Part shown: positions 6,302 through 13,087 of the stretch, in pieces | How the letters are laid out: each line of letters opens with the position of its first letter | Position numbering within the stretch: position 1 is the stretch's first letter | DNA from: a virus | Reading direction: 5' to 3' (one strand) | IMG/VR virus record: IMGVR_UViG_3300034418_014142 | Span: 1-21,211 of that record | DNA length: 21,211 bases | The notes under the pieces: model-generated | Databases searched by the model: none | Seen by the model: only the letters and a program-made list of their open reading frames with translations | What the model was told of the DNA's origin: nothing | Translations under genes and position numbers: made by a program

Positions 6302-7372
6302 TTATGCTTTAAGTTCTCCGAACATATACCAGGTATCGGTGCCCGTTTTAACTATACTCGCTCCAGAATATTGGTTCTTTAAGGAACGGTAATCGTTTGA
6401 CGAGTTAAGTGTAACCCCGACCGCACCCGTTATGCCAACCTCGCCAGTTCCACCTCGGGTAAACACCATTTGTGAACCACTTGGAAAAGCAACCGAGGCG
6501 TTCGTTGGAATAACAAACGTTGATGCACCTGTAGCGGTAAAGAACTTGTTATGATCTGCAAGAACAAGGTTAACCGTGCCTGATGTAGACGCCGTTGTCA
6601 TATAATTTGTTCCTGACGTTCCTGATGTTCCTGCTGCACCCGTTGCTCCCGTTGGTCCTGCTGTATTTACACTTTGTAGTTGCACGTTAACCGATGCTGC
6701 ATCTGGTTTGCCAACCCCGGTTTCATATTGTAAAGATACATCCGTTGATGTTGATTCCCAATATATTTCAACCGTGTCGTTAACGTTTAAACTTTGTCCA
6801 ACAAACCCAAATGTTAAAGTTTGTTCTGAGGGCACACTTGCAGATTTTCTTGCTGCAAGTGTTATGTGGTGTGAAGAATTTGGATAATCAACTGAATTAA
6901 ATTTTAACCATACTCGCACATCTTCACCTGAACCAGAAAGGTTGGAAATTAACATTGTTGTTAACATCTGATAAATTCCAGGATCTTGTATAGTTATGGT
7001 TCCACCCGATTGGGTGATGCGTTCAGATAAAGTTGTGCCGTTAAGTGTAACCTTCTGCGGTGTATTGATAACCGCAATTGCTTGATCTACACTTGAATAA
7101 AAAGATGCATAAGCACCTGTAGCGCCTGCACCGTCTCGACCATCGTTTCCTGACGTTCCTGAGGTTCCCGAGGTTCCAGATGAACCGATTAACCCCGTTA
7201 CCCCGTTAACATATACATTTCCGGTAAAGTTTATCCCCGAGGTTGACGCCTCCATTGGCATCGGGGTTCCAAATCCATCGGTGATTTGTTGAAAATCTCC
7301 GGTGAACCCTGTAGCGCCAACGTTCATAACGCCGCCGTAAGTATTCTGTATTCTTGTGTTCGTTAAATCCAC
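6302..7372 (-). CDS. Collagen-like tail fibre protein (356 aa)
   Basis: Domains in order: an N-terminal attachment-like module (1-50, shared with the 98-aa protein); a Gly-X-Y collagen-like segment (59-87, with repeated GTS triplets and NDGRDGAGATG); and a jelly-roll-like domain (about 88-235) resembling the C1q/TNF-type heads of phage fibres. A second collagen-like segment follows (239-255, PTGATGAAGTSGTSG), then a C-terminal beta domain (260-356) ending in 'DTWYMFGEL', a form common at fibre tips. Collagen-like stretches drive trimerisation. The start is GTG at 7372. No in-frame ATG precedes it, and the first residues align with Met1 of the 98-aa relative. A promoter-like element and a terminator hairpin lie just upstream, so it probably starts its own transcript. 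Confidence 0.85.
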   Translation of the reverse strand: MDLTNTRIQNTYGGVMNVGATGFTGDFQQITDGFGTPMPMEASTSGINFTGNVYVNGVTGLIGSSGTSGTSGTSGNDGRDGAGATGAYASFYSSVDQAIAVINTPQKVTLNGTTLSERITQSGGTITIQDPGIYQMLTTMLISNLSGSGEDVRVWLKFNSVDYPNSSHHITLAARKSASVPSEQTLTFGFVGQSLNVNDTVEIYWESTSTDVSLQYETGVGKPDAASVNVQLQSVNTAGPTGATGAAGTSGTSGTNYMTTASTSGTVNLVLADHNKFFTATGASTFVIPTNASVAFPSGSQMVFTRGGTGEVGITGAVGVTLNSSNDYRSLKNQYSGASIVKTGTDTWYMFGELKA

Positions 7373-7390
7373 TTGAATCTTTATTTTAAC

Positions 7391-7420
7391 TAAATATAAA
7401 AATCGATGTTTATGACAAAA
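7391..7420 (-). promoter_or_regulatory. Promoter-like element before the fibre gene
   Basis: On the minus strand TTTTG (7420-7416) is followed after exactly 17 nt by TATATTTA (7398-7391). This fits the Bacteroidota sigma-70 pattern (TTG, then TAnnTTTG) with one mismatch at the last base. It sits 19 nt before the GTG start, and its TTTTG lies inside the T-rich end of the terminator behind it. Confidence 0.6.
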
Positions 7421-7450
7421 GAAAACCGGGGTTAAAGTTAACCCCGGTTT
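7414..7450 (-). terminator. Terminator after the 745-aa lectin gene
   Basis: A perfect 13-bp inverted repeat, AAACCGGGGTTAA (7423-7435) and TTAACCCCGGTTT (7438-7450), has only two bases between the arms. The innermost pairs must open to form a loop. On the minus strand the stem is followed by TTCTTTTG. It lies 38 nt after the stop at 7488 and would end the transcript that began before 10803 or earlier. Confidence 0.75.
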
Positions 7451-7487
7451 CTCGGTTTATATAGAGACGCCTTAAGCGGCGGAATGT

Positions 7488-9725
7488 TTAGAACCAAGTT
7501 TGTCCAGGCAAGTAATAACTGCGAACATACCATTGAATTAATTCATCTGATTCTGCTGCTGTCAGATAATTATTTTCACAAAAACCAAATGCAACTATAT
7601 CGAAATTATTGGTTGCTGTTGAACTGCCAAGATCTGCACGACCAATCAAAAATTCTCCCTGGTTTGTAGTTGAATGTGAGGAAACGTTTGTATCAACTTG
7701 CGATCTGTTTATATCCAAATAATTTGAAGTTGCTATATTACCTCTATACTCGTAATTCATTATAAAATAATCACTTGTATTTGGAACTGATGCCCATTGC
7801 AACTGAACGTTTGCCGAACCATAAGATCTCATATATTGGTTTTGGTTCGAAAGGTTATTAAAGAATTGGTATCTTCCCGTGCCGTCGTTTGAATTAAAGT
7901 AAGAATAACTCTCTCCATTCGTTCTTCTTCTGACAATTGCAAAAGCACCTCTTAGATCATCAATTGCAAATGCTGGTGGCGAATAATTTGTTGAAAGGTA
8001 AGAAACCTCTGTTGCCGCATCTGGTGTGTTTAATTCCCATCTTGGTGTATTCGTTTCATACTTAACAACCGATGAAGATCCTCCCGAACCTGTAACCTCA
8101 ACCGAACCTTCAACACCTGCAACAAGATCTATAGGATAAACCTGATTCGAAGATGTTCTTATACCGTAATCTGCCGTTGTAAAGTAAGCAAAATTGCTTT
8201 GAACTAAATCGATTGGTCCAAACCAACCTCTTGTGTAGTTGTAGTCGTCCAGAATCGTTTGCATCGCTGCTTGTTCGGATGAACTTAGAGATTCTGCTAT
8301 AACAAAAGTTAAAAAGTTTGCGTTTGAACCTCCAAACGGTGTGCCACCACCGTTATTATAAGCACCGAGCAAAAAGGAATCGTTTTGCCCTGCTGAAAGT
8401 GTTGCCGTTCCTGACGAAAACACGTTACCGTTTATTGCCCATTCATATGAATCACCTGCTGTTTCTTTATTGAATGTCCAGTTACCAATAACCTCATTAC
8501 CAAAAGTTCCAAGGAAATTTGTTCCTCCACCATTTTCGCCAAAAAAGTTTGTGCCGTTTTGAACATCTCCCCATAACGCCTGACGGTAAGTTCCTCCATC
8601 GCCCCAATTATCTCCGGATAACGCACCTGCTTGATAAAAAGATTGATAATGTGCAACGTAAATATCGTTAAGATCCGTTAAATCGTTTGTGCTGAAATGT
8701 GTATCTGCATAGGATCCATTTACACCTGCTGGTTGATAACCAAGTCTGTCGAATGTGCCTGCTCCGCCGAAATCAAGTCTAAACGCTGCGTCAAGATCTC
8801 GGGGATCTTTAAGGTTGAATCTCTGCTGAGTTGGAAATAAACCAGCGAATGGATAAAAAGCATAAAGTTTGCTCCATAAACCTTCTGCTTTAAGAGAAAC
8901 AACCGCATCGTTAATTGCGTTTGCTTGGGTTGTGTCATAAATGTTAGCAATATCAATAAACGCTTGAGCATCTGCATCTGAAACGGTTACTTGTGTTGTT
9001 AATGGACATACTGCCTCATATAGTGTTGTAATCTCCGCGTTTGTAAGTTCTCTGTCCCAAATGGTATATTCATCTAAACGACCATTTAGGTAAGAACTTG
9101 TGTTTGCACGATCCCGACCAACGTTTAATAATTGTCCGGATGCTGTATATGATGTTCTTGTTGCTGTTCCAAGAGAAACATCATCAACAACAACCTTGAA
9201 AGTGTTTGTGCCAGCGTTTTGTCTGACAACAACGTGATGCCAGGTATCGTCTGTAAATACACCAGCGGGTAAACTAAAACTTTGGTTTTGTGTATTCCAA
9301 GTTACAAGAATATCTCGTATAGCACCAGGTCTTATAAGAACCCTCATTCCAGATGATCCAGGATTTCTTTTATCCCAAAGACTTTGGTTGTTTGTTGTAT
9401 CATCTAAACTCACCCAAGTTGATAACGTCCAACCTCCGGTTCCAACGGGTTCCATTTCGTTGGAATTTCCAAATGCCGCCAACCAAGAATTTACACCATT
9501 AAAAGATGCTGCTGAACCAAATTTGCCTGATGCAAAAGGGTTCATATTATTTGGACCCGCGGTTCCAAAAAACGATTCCCCAAGGGAATTTATATAGTCG
9601 TCGTCGAATTTATAATAACCCATTATATCCGTTGTAGAAATCAAGGACGCTGGACAAACGGGTGCTGGTGCTCCCCCTCCTCCAAATATGGGTGTATTAT
9701 TAAGGTTTAAGTTTAGATTTAACAT
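7488..9725 (-). CDS. Large lectin-like tail protein with LamG domain (745 aa)
   Basis: Residues 35-238 are a Laminin_G_3/concanavalin-like domain, starting with GYYKFDDDYINS, with GKFGSAASFNGVNSW in the middle, TWHHVVV near 161 and the closing LDEYTIWDRELTNAEITTLY. Residues about 248-500 are a second module I know from surface proteins of Bacteroidota phages, marked by GLWSKLYAFYPF and FNLKDPRDLDAAFRL. Residues 505-745 form a third beta-rich region, also lectin-like in appearance (FAIVRRRTNGESYSYF, then a DIVAFGFCENNYLTAAE close, which is the usual end of this fold). The opening LNLNLNLNN is low complexity. The three-part build suggests a receptor-binding or adhesin protein on the tail surface binding host polysaccharide. 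The binding target is inference. A terminator follows. Confidence 0.82.
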   Translation of the reverse strand: MLNLNLNLNNTPIFGGGGAPAPVCPASLISTTDIMGYYKFDDDYINSLGESFFGTAGPNNMNPFASGKFGSAASFNGVNSWLAAFGNSNEMEPVGTGGWTLSTWVSLDDTTNNQSLWDKRNPGSSGMRVLIRPGAIRDILVTWNTQNQSFSLPAGVFTDDTWHHVVVRQNAGTNTFKVVVDDVSLGTATRTSYTASGQLLNVGRDRANTSSYLNGRLDEYTIWDRELTNAEITTLYEAVCPLTTQVTVSDADAQAFIDIANIYDTTQANAINDAVVSLKAEGLWSKLYAFYPFAGLFPTQQRFNLKDPRDLDAAFRLDFGGAGTFDRLGYQPAGVNGSYADTHFSTNDLTDLNDIYVAHYQSFYQAGALSGDNWGDGGTYRQALWGDVQNGTNFFGENGGGTNFLGTFGNEVIGNWTFNKETAGDSYEWAINGNVFSSGTATLSAGQNDSFLLGAYNNGGGTPFGGSNANFLTFVIAESLSSSEQAAMQTILDDYNYTRGWFGPIDLVQSNFAYFTTADYGIRTSSNQVYPIDLVAGVEGSVEVTGSGGSSSVVKYETNTPRWELNTPDAATEVSYLSTNYSPPAFAIDDLRGAFAIVRRRTNGESYSYFNSNDGTGRYQFFNNLSNQNQYMRSYGSANVQLQWASVPNTSDYFIMNYEYRGNIATSNYLDINRSQVDTNVSSHSTTNQGEFLIGRADLGSSTATNNFDIVAFGFCENNYLTAAESDELIQWYVRSYYLPGQTWF

Positions 9726-9734
9726 AATTCTTTA

Positions 9735-9986
9735 TTAAATTCCTGGTGGGTTTATTGCATCTTGTTCAACCGCGGTTATCCAAGATGAAAGTGCTGCAAC
9801 ATCTGCAAGAAAAGAATTTCTTATAACCGCACCATATTCTTCTGGTGGTCCTGGATATGACATCGACAATTGCTCGGTTCCCGTTACAAAAGTAAAAGGT
9901 CCCGTTTGATCAACAAAAGTGTTTTCATCGATTTCTAAATAATCTGGCGATGCGATAAAGTAATCGTTTATTTCTTGTTGTGTCAT
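9735..9986 (-). CDS. Small virion-associated hypothetical protein (83 aa)
   Basis: A small acidic protein (start MTQQEINDYFIASPDYL) with a central beta-like stretch (FVDQTGPFTFVTG) and a helical C-terminal part (IRNSFLADVAALSSWITAVEQDAI). There is no signal peptide or membrane span. It lies nine bases before the large lectin gene and nine bases after the 96-aa gene, so it is probably cotranscribed with both. Its location suggests a small structural protein or chaperone of the adhesion complex. I do not recognise a family, and that role is inference. Confidence 0.6.
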   Translation of the reverse strand: MTQQEINDYFIASPDYLEIDENTFVDQTGPFTFVTGTEQLSMSYPGPPEEYGAVIRNSFLADVAALSSWITAVEQDAINPPGI

Positions 9987-9995
9987 AATCTTGTT

Positions 9996-10286
9996 TTAGT
10001 ATAGTGCATAGGCGCTGCCTGCAGAAACCGATGCAACGGCAGAAACACGAATCGGTTGATATCCTGCTGGTAATGCAACTGATATAGATCCTGTTGCTCC
10101 AACCGGGGTAAAACCAACCGTTGCTGCCTCGCTTAACAAAAGAGAAAAGTTTGTAACTCCAGATGCAAGTGGTGATCCAGGGGTAATTGCCTCAACGTTG
10201 TTCGGAGATGCATACTGCAACTCTTTAGCAATAACCTCGATCATAATATCTGAATTCCAAGATTCTTGAGGAGATGGGTTACTCAT
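9996..10286 (-). CDS. Small virion-associated hypothetical protein (96 aa)
   Basis: The N-terminal half is helical (MSNPSPQESWNSDIMIEVIAKEL). The C-terminal half is strand-rich and small-residue-rich (TGSISVALPAGYQPIRVSAV, then SVSAGSAYALY). This pattern of an N-terminal helix and a short beta domain is found in small virion proteins of Bacteroidota phages, but I cannot name one. It is followed by the 83-aa gene after nine bases. A TATATTTA box lies 19 nt before the start. Confidence 0.6.
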   Translation of the reverse strand: MSNPSPQESWNSDIMIEVIAKELQYASPNNVEAITPGSPLASGVTNFSLLLSEAATVGFTPVGATGSISVALPAGYQPIRVSAVASVSAGSAYALY

Positions 10287-10305
10287 AATTGTATTTTATT
10301 TTTAG

Positions 10306-10313
10306 TAAATATA
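10306..10313 (-). promoter_or_regulatory. TATATTTA box before the 96-aa gene
   Basis: TATATTTA on the minus strand in a 31-nt gap, 19 nt before the start at 10286. At the place of the upstream TTG (17 nt away) the sequence is ATG, so the element is incomplete. It may be a weak promoter, or merely A/T-rich. Confidence 0.35.
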
Positions 10314-10317
10314 ATTT

Positions 10318-10803
10318 TTAGGCACCTTGCCATAATTTTTGGTAAAAGTCCCATTTAGTTTGGGTTGTGTTCCAAACACCATAAGAAGAATAATAAACAT
10401 AACTTGAGTTTGTCTCGTTATTTGAAACATAAGGTGTGTAATTAATCTCGTTTGGTGTTAAATCTTCAAGCACCATTTGTCCCTCGTCAAGTAAATCTCC
10501 TGCTGCGGGGTTAAGTGTTGCGGTGCTTGTATTCCATAACTTGTAGTCCCAATTACCGGCGGGTGCCAGGTAAACCGAACCGTTTAAAGGATCTTCTATA
10601 GAAACGTTCGGGGTTAAGGTAATTTCAAGTTTCAGATAACGGGTGTTGCGGGTTAAGACACTTGGGACAACATATGTCCATTGTCTTGTAAACCCATTAT
10701 TAAACCCAAGGAGAAAGTAATCTCCAAACGTTTGCACGTCGTTGTCTATAGTGTCAACATATATGACAAACGTGTTTGTTGTAATCGGGGTTAACGTTAT
10801 CAT
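10318..10803 (-). CDS. Conserved-type virion protein of unknown function (161 aa)
   Basis: The protein is beta-rich throughout. It opens with TPITTNTFVIYVDTIDND and continues with YLKLEITL. The core 'NGSVYLAPAGNWDYKLWN' is followed by a Leu/Asp-rich close 'AGDLLDEGQMVLED'. This order ('nG.v.L...G.w.Y.iye' then 'l.eeG...v') recalls a protein I have seen repeatedly beside tail genes of Bacteroidota phages. Its function is not known to me. The C-terminus is Tyr/Asn/Trp-rich (SYVYYSSYGVWN). The gene has its own promoter-like element and lies behind a strong terminator, so its dose may be set apart from the capsid and tail tube. A structural role near the tail is likely but inferred. Confidence 0.65.
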   Translation of the reverse strand: MITLTPITTNTFVIYVDTIDNDVQTFGDYFLLGFNNGFTRQWTYVVPSVLTRNTRYLKLEITLTPNVSIEDPLNGSVYLAPAGNWDYKLWNTSTATLNPAAGDLLDEGQMVLEDLTPNEINYTPYVSNNETNSSYVYYSSYGVWNTTQTKWDFYQKLWQGA

Positions 10804-10821
10804 CTATAAGGATGTTTATAG

Positions 10822-10849
10822 TAAATATAGATTTGTGCTTTTCTGCCAA
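10822..10849 (-). promoter_or_regulatory. Promoter-like element before the 161-aa gene
   Basis: On the minus strand TTG (10849-10847) and TATATTTA (10829-10822) are separated by exactly 17 nt, the same spacing as at 7391-7420. The box ends 18 nt before ATG at 10803. It lies directly downstream of the terminator hairpin in the transcription direction. Confidence 0.65.
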
Positions 10850-10850
10850 T

Positions 10851-10877
10851 AAAAAAACGGGGCGTTAACCCCGTTTT
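10851..10877 (-). terminator. Terminator after the 174-aa tail protein gene
   Basis: On the minus strand AAAACGGGG (10877-10869) pairs with CCCCGTTTT (10862-10854) around a 6-nt loop. Seven T residues run from 10857 to 10851. The stop codon of the 174-aa gene is 24 nt upstream. This is the most typical terminator of the window. Confidence 0.88.
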
Positions 10878-10900
10878 CCTTAACCTCGTCTTTTTGTGTT

Positions 10901-11425
10901 TTAGACGGTCGTAATTGTGATACCGTTTAGCGATGTTAAACTGTCAAGTGCGTATACACTCTCTTTTTCATCTGAGGTAATTGTAACAACGTAATTTTGA
11001 GCATCGCCAGGCGCGGTTCCAGAATTCGCCGTCATCGAAGTGGTCACTCCGCCGCGATCTTTACCCATAAACCATAGTTGTCCATTGTTGTCTTCGAAGA
11101 TAATTTTGATATCTCTGTTTCTGCTTAGCAGAAGTAATTGATTTCTCTTGTCTGCTGATAACTTTTGCAAGTTAAAAGTAAACGCCTGAGAATAAAATGC
11201 GGTTCCATTTGTATTGGAGATGTTTGCGGTTTCAACAAAATTTGCTGTGTCCTTTGCCAACGAATATTGATATAGATTCCCGCTTCCTGTAAGTCCAGTA
11301 ATTTGGTTATCCGAATCAAGCGTTGTAGACGATACAACAATATCAACACCAATATAACAAGTGGAAATACCCGATATTGCATCGATACAATTAAGCGGGA
11401 TACTTTGTGTGATTAAACAACTCAT
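10901..11425 (-). CDS. Probable major tail (tube) protein (174 aa)
   Basis: The layout fits a protein family found after the capsid gene in Bacteroidota siphoviruses. There is a Cys-containing opening (MSCLITQSIPLNCIDAISGI), an early strand (CYIGVDIVVSS), and a central 'QAFTFNLQKLSADKRNQLLLL' helix. Then comes a strand pair 'DIKIIFEDNNGQLWFMGKDRG' and a late 'YVVTITSDEKESVYAL' strand. Beta-sandwich tail tube proteins of similar length polymerise around the tape measure protein. The gene lies two genes after the protease and directly behind the major capsid gene, and a strong terminator follows, as expected for abundant virion proteins. Family membership is from memory of the pattern, so I hold it as probable. 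Confidence 0.62.
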   Translation of the reverse strand: MSCLITQSIPLNCIDAISGISTCYIGVDIVVSSTTLDSDNQITGLTGSGNLYQYSLAKDTANFVETANISNTNGTAFYSQAFTFNLQKLSADKRNQLLLLSRNRDIKIIFEDNNGQLWFMGKDRGGVTTSMTANSGTAPGDAQNYVVTITSDEKESVYALDSLTSLNGITITTV

Positions 11426-11458
11426 ATTTCTTGTTTTTCTTGATTTTTAGTTTTTCTT

Positions 11459-11486
11459 TAAAGGGGAGATTAAGTTCTCCCCTTTA
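11459..11486 (-). terminator. Hairpin without T-tract after the capsid gene
   Basis: TAAAGGGGAGA (11459-11469) and TCTCCCCTTTA (11476-11486) form a perfect 11-bp stem with a 6-nt loop, 20 nt after the capsid stop. On the minus strand it is followed by AAGAAAAAC rather than T residues. It may therefore be a weak terminator, an attenuator, or an mRNA 3'-end stabiliser between capsid and tail protein. Confidence 0.55.
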
Positions 11487-11506
11487 GAATTATTGGTGTT
11501 TGGTTA

Positions 11507-12388
11507 TTATGCCAAATCGTTTGTAGAGAATTCTTCAACCAATACTCCAACACCGTTAGTGTATTTTGCGATCATTCTCATTTCCTGGTTGTCACGTGAC
11601 CACCAAGCGTCGATTCTGTCTGTATCTTCGGTCAAACCACAAACCATAACTATATGCTTCGAAGGTCCGCAAATAACGCGTTGTGATGTTCCAAATCCAC
11701 CAACCGGAACTGCGGTGATGTTTGTTCCTGGAATAACAACGCTCTGTCCCAAACCTGTTCCTGTAGAAACGCCTGGATGGTAGTGGTAAAGGTTAAGAGC
11801 AACCAAGTTTGTCATCAATGCGCGGAAAGATGCATATGACATAAACATCATAAGGTCTTCGCGATTTGAAACTGCCAATGGCAACGCGTCGATCATCTCA
11901 AGTGCTCTTGCGTAAGCGGTGCTTGAAGTGAAAGCGCCAGTTGCTCCCTGACTTGCTCCATTCGCAACTGTAACCTGAGTGATGATTTGAGAACCAATAA
12001 CGCCTTCTGCTGATTTTCTTGATTCTGCAACCATATAGTTTGCGATTTGCTCTTCGAATGGCAAGTTCTCGCCATAAGCAGATGAATCAAGTTGTGTAGA
12101 CAACCAGTAATCTCTCAAATCTGCAAGACATAGTGACTGCTTCCAAGATTTTGTTGAGTTTGTGATTGTAATTTGTGTGAAGTTTGTAGAACCACCTGAG
12201 GTCCATCCACACGCTTCGTTTTGGAAATCTGCTGTCGCTCCAAGAACGTTTACTGCAACGGTTGCTTCTGGGTAACCAGGGCGAACGTCAATGTAATCAA
12301 CCAAGTCTGCGCCAAGCACTGCCTTGGAAATCAGTAACCCCGAGTCCTCCAGGGTAAATGATGATAAATCGGAAAGTGAAAATCCCAT
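11507..12388 (-). CDS. Major capsid protein, HK97-like (293 aa)
   Basis: The place is right for a major capsid protein: directly after an acidic scaffold, which itself follows the maturation protease. The protein has the usual order of an N-terminal helical arm (SLSDLSSFTLEDSGLLISKAVL), a segment 'WKQSLCLADLRDYWL', a long helix (FEEQIANYMVAESRKSAEGVI), and an axial-domain-type section (MFMSYASFRALMTNLVAL). It ends with the strand-rich 'VIPGTNITAVPVGGFG' and 'VICGPSKHIVMVCGL', a form typical of P-domain and A-domain ends of HK97-fold proteins. It forms the icosahedral shell. No promoter lies in the 20-nt gap before it, so it is expressed with the scaffold. A perfect hairpin follows. Confidence 0.85.
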   Translation of the reverse strand: MGFSLSDLSSFTLEDSGLLISKAVLGADLVDYIDVRPGYPEATVAVNVLGATADFQNEACGWTSGGSTNFTQITITNSTKSWKQSLCLADLRDYWLSTQLDSSAYGENLPFEEQIANYMVAESRKSAEGVIGSQIITQVTVANGASQGATGAFTSSTAYARALEMIDALPLAVSNREDLMMFMSYASFRALMTNLVALNLYHYHPGVSTGTGLGQSVVIPGTNITAVPVGGFGTSQRVICGPSKHIVMVCGLTEDTDRIDAWWSRDNQEMRMIAKYTNGVGVLVEEFSTNDLA

Positions 12389-12408
12389 AATATTATTCTT
12401 TTTTTAGT

Positions 12409-13011
12409 TTAGTGTTTTGTAAAGAAGTTATCCTTCTTAAGGTTTTTTAGTGCTGCAACACGTGCTGCAACTTTGTCTTCTGCGTTTGCAACTGAAAATT
12501 CTTCAGATGTTAAAGTTTTGAATTTCTCGCCTGCTGGTTCTTTAGCGAACTTAGCATACTTTTCTTTCATCATCTTAACCTCTTCTTTGATCTCTGCCAT
12601 TTCTGACACGACCTCTTCAACTGCCATAACGACTTTTTGCATCGCTTCTTTGATCTCAGCAACATCTTCCATTTCGATTTTTGGTTCGTCCTCGTGCTCT
12701 TCAGCATCGACCTTAACCTCAACCTCTTCTTCTTGTGCCTCGACCTCAACGTCAACGCTTGCTTCTTCAGAAGATTTCTCTTCAACTGAAACGATCTTAC
12801 CCTCTTCGTCAACGACGATTTTTAGGGAATCGGTCTCGTGTTCGCCCGATGGTGCTGGGGTGTTACCTTCTTCGGTAACGACGAATACAGGGTAACCTGG
12901 TTCGAATGCCTCTGCCTCAACAACGGTTCCATCAACGAGTGTTTCAGATGCGAGTTTAACCTCCATCCCAAGAACAACGCGAATTTGATTCAACTTGTTT
13001 TTGAAGTTCAT
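12409..13011 (-). CDS. Capsid scaffold protein (200 aa)
   Basis: Residues 15-80 form a small strand-rich domain (TLVDGTVVEAEAFEPGYPVFV, then PSGEHE, LKIVVDEEGKIVSVE). This is the 'L.dGt.v......G..v......pa..G.....g..i.vde.G.I..i' pattern of scaffold proteins beside Bacteroidota phage capsids. Residues 80-155 are extremely acidic and predicted coiled coil (VDVEVEAQEEEVEVKV, EIKEAMQKVVMAVEEVV). The end is basic (AALKNLKKDNFFTKH), as seen in scaffolds that bind the capsid through a C-terminal helix. It lies between protease and capsid, is probably cleaved by the protease, and starts its transcript at the box at 13041-13048. Confidence 0.82.
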   Translation of the reverse strand: MNFKNKLNQIRVVLGMEVKLASETLVDGTVVEAEAFEPGYPVFVVTEEGNTPAPSGEHETDSLKIVVDEEGKIVSVEEKSSEEASVDVEVEAQEEEVEVKVDAEEHEDEPKIEMEDVAEIKEAMQKVVMAVEEVVSEMAEIKEEVKMMKEKYAKFAKEPAGEKFKTLTSEEFSVANAEDKVAARVAALKNLKKDNFFTKH

Positions 13012-13040
13012 ACCTGTTAATTATTTTTGTTTGTAGTCAC

Positions 13041-13048
13041 TAAATATA
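13041..13048 (-). promoter_or_regulatory. TATATTTA box before the scaffold/capsid genes
   Basis: TATATTTA lies on the minus strand, 29 nt before the scaffold ATG at 13011, in the 61-nt gap behind the protease gene. The position 17 nt upstream reads ATG rather than TTG. It would drive the scaffold, capsid and tail protein transcript up to the terminator at 10851-10877. Confidence 0.45.
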
Positions 13049-13051
13049 CTT

Positions 13052-13087
13052 TTAAACGGGTGTGACATATCTTTATTCCCCGTTTAA
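13052..13087 (-). terminator. Possible hairpin at the end of the protease gene
   Basis: TTAAACGGG (13052-13060) and CCCGTTTAA (13079-13087) can form a 9-bp stem with an 18-nt loop. One arm lies inside the last codons of the protease. No T-tract follows on the minus strand, so termination is doubtful. It lies next to the TATATTTA box and repeats the hairpin-then-promoter order seen twice elsewhere. Confidence 0.3.

Noticed and set aside
7112-7198. Tandem DNA repeat of GTTCC(T/C)GA units in the fibre gene, considered as a regulatory or CRISPR-like repeat
   Set aside because: The units simply encode Gly-Thr-Ser triplets of a collagen-like segment in frame, without spacers.
5173-9725. Diversity-generating retroelement for the receptor-binding proteins
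   Set aside because: There is no reverse transcriptase, no template/variable repeat pair and no visible adenine-biased variation in the window.
12473-12895. A 140-codon Ser/Thr-rich open frame on the plus strand
   Set aside because: It is the antisense of the Glu/Lys-rich scaffold gene, which by itself yields Ser/Thr/Phe codons. There is no other support.
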